From: Blastomussa wellsi
Lineage: Eukaryota; Cnidaria; Anthozoa; Scleractinia; Plerogyridae
Assembly (NCBI GenBank): GCA_947652115.1
Contig: OX393569.1
Location: 502,509-566,508, forward strand
Reading direction: 5' to 3'
DNA: 64,000 nucleotides
Part shown: positions 62,921-64,000 of the stretch, one piece after another
Position numbering within the stretch: position 1 is the first letter of the stretch
Layout of the letters: each line of letters begins with the position of its first letter
The notes under the pieces: model-generated
What the model was told of the DNA's origin: nothing
Seen by the model: the letters and a program-made list of their open reading frames with translations, nothing else
The model's database searches: none
Made by a program: the position numbers and the translations under genes

Positions 62921-63979
62921 TTACAGACAGGTCTCTCTTTCTATGAATGTGCCAAATATTTGTAAGGAATAAGTCTCTCTGTTGAGATCTGGAATCTCTC
63001 GAGGTATACTGGATGATCTTCTTAAAAACGACGAAACGAGAAAAGATCCCGCTTTGTTTCGTCTGGCAGCAAGATATTTCCGCCTTGCCCTCGCCAAATC
63101 TGGTTTCTGACAATGAAGAATATCTGTTATGGCTTTCTTAAACGTTCTACTAACCATTGTAAATAAGAGTGGATTTAGACAAGAATTAAGATATGTTAGA
63201 GACTTAAGAAAGTCTAGTACCGCGGGATTTACGGTAGCAGACATGGATTTTTTAGTAGAAAGTAACAAAGTCATCACAAAAAATCCAACCCAGCATAAAA
63301 TAAACACACTTATAACCAGGACCATTTGTTTTGCCGAGCGAATGTCTCTTTTTAGTTGGGTCCCTCCGCTTCGACGCAGAACACAAGACCTTGTGGTAAC
63401 TTGATAAATCTTGGTGTAGGAGAAAATGATAATAAATAGTGGTAGAAAGAAACTGATGAAAGTGATAAGGATGCCCTTATAGGCCCAGTTCATGTGGAGA
63501 ATTCCCGAGAGTCCCAGAGAGCTTGCCCAGACAAGCACTATAACTGCCTTCGCGCACGCCGGCGTAAGAATCACTAAGTGCTTCAGCGGCGCGGCAACCG
63601 CAAGAAATCTGTCTAAACTGACAAGGCAAAGATTCCAGATGGACGCCGTACCGCAAATGATGTCCATTGATCGCCAAACATCGTAGAAGACGGCCCCTCC
63701 TGGAAACAAACTGCCGTCCGCCGCGATTCGAGAGGCCATGAAAATCGGCATGGCCAGCAAAGCTGTGAGCAAGTCAGCCACACTTAGCGACACCAGGAAG
63801 TAGTTTGTGATCGTTCTAAGTTCTTTGCAGAGACAAAAGGCGGCCATCACTAAAACGTTCCCAAGAAGCGTCAATATGATCAGTATTGCTATCAGACTGC
63901 ATGTGATGACTAAGAGATAAATCTCTTGTTTGGCTGACTGTTCGGACGCTTCCATGATTGTCTGGTTCAAGTGAGTCAT
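62921..63979 (-). CDS. Amine-receptor-like rhodopsin-class GPCR, intact single exon
   Basis: 352 aa with seven membrane segments and N-terminal glycosylation site NQT. Class A marks: TM1 GN (LLGNVLV), TM2 LSVADLL, TM3 SMDIICGTASIWNLC ending DRF, TM5 Pro (FFLPLF), TM6 CWVGFF, and TM7 YLNSCLNPLLF. The Asp in SMDIICGTASI aligns with the amine-binding Asp of biogenic-amine receptors, and the preceding Trp (VWR) and TM7 Tyr also fit. Departures: NPxxY is NPLLF, TM6 has Gly where amine receptors have Pro, and the cysteines that normally join TM3 to ECL2 are both absent (ECL2 is short, about HMNWAYKG). The ligand is unknown; amine binding is inference. No introns, as in many cnidarian GPCRs. Confidence 0.9.
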   Translation of the reverse strand: MTHLNQTIMEASEQSAKQEIYLLVITCSLIAILIILTLLGNVLVMAAFCLCKELRTITNYFLVSLSVADLLTALLAMPIFMASRIAADGSLFPGGAVFYDVWRSMDIICGTASIWNLCLVSLDRFLAVAAPLKHLVILTPACAKAVIVLVWASSLGLSGILHMNWAYKGILITFISFFLPLFIIIFSYTKIYQVTTRSCVLRRSGGTQLKRDIRSAKQMVLVISVFILCWVGFFVMTLLLSTKKSMSATVNPAVLDFLKSLTYLNSCLNPLLFTMVSRTFKKAITDILHCQKPDLARARRKYLAARRNKAGSFLVSSFLRRSSSIPREIPDLNRETYSLQIFGTFIERETCL

Positions 63980-64000
63980 TTCCTATCCGCTTTCATCCCG

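Overview
The window is eukaryotic, AT-rich and intron-rich. It carries ShK-domain peptide genes, a collagen-Ig type II membrane protein of the kind described in cnidarians, rhodopsin-family GPCRs and many short inverted-repeat transposons. Together these point to an anthozoan cnidarian, most likely a stony coral. Nothing indicates a bacterial or organellar source. All gene models were built by hand from open frames, GT/AG splice sites and reading-phase bookkeeping; no search was run.

Layout. (1) 363-3685, minus: the 5' part of a type II membrane protein with collagen repeats and three Ig domains. It continues off the left edge and resembles cnidarian ficolin-like proteins. (2) 4572-10853, plus: a 12-exon gene for a small beta-propeller (NHL/streptogramin-lyase-like) protein, divergent from gene 1. 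(3) 13507-20925, minus: a two-exon rhodopsin-class GPCR, loosely prostanoid-receptor-like, split by a 6.3 kb intron. (4) 20.9-30.8 kb: gene-poor DNA holding an internally deleted tyrosine-recombinase retrotransposon (25878-29237) with the split direct repeats of the Ngaro/PAT type, nested inside the arms of an inverted repeat. (5) 30801-50248, minus: a complete 32-exon HIRA histone-chaperone gene. Every exon phase agrees, and the sum is 3024 nt, or 1007 aa. Its introns hold a 73-bp minisatellite, a long AAT microsatellite, several MITEs, a Penelope-type terminal repeat with a hammerhead-ribozyme fold, and a 356-bp palindrome built from a tRNA-derived SINE. (6) 51719-57297, plus: two tandem three-exon genes for secreted precursors ending in a six-cysteine ShK domain behind a Lys-Arg site. 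(7) 59044-60697, minus: a possible small secreted protein. (8) 62921-63979, minus: an intact single-exon amine-receptor-like GPCR.

The genes do not form an operon-like unit. HIRA acts in replication-independent H3.3 deposition. The membrane and secreted products (collagen-Ig protein, GPCRs, ShK peptides) suggest immune, signalling or secretory roles, which is inference. The strongest new observations are the complete HIRA model, the ShK pair with shared precursor architecture, the ribozyme-bearing Penelope repeat, the nested retroelement, and GPCRs lacking usually invariant residues.
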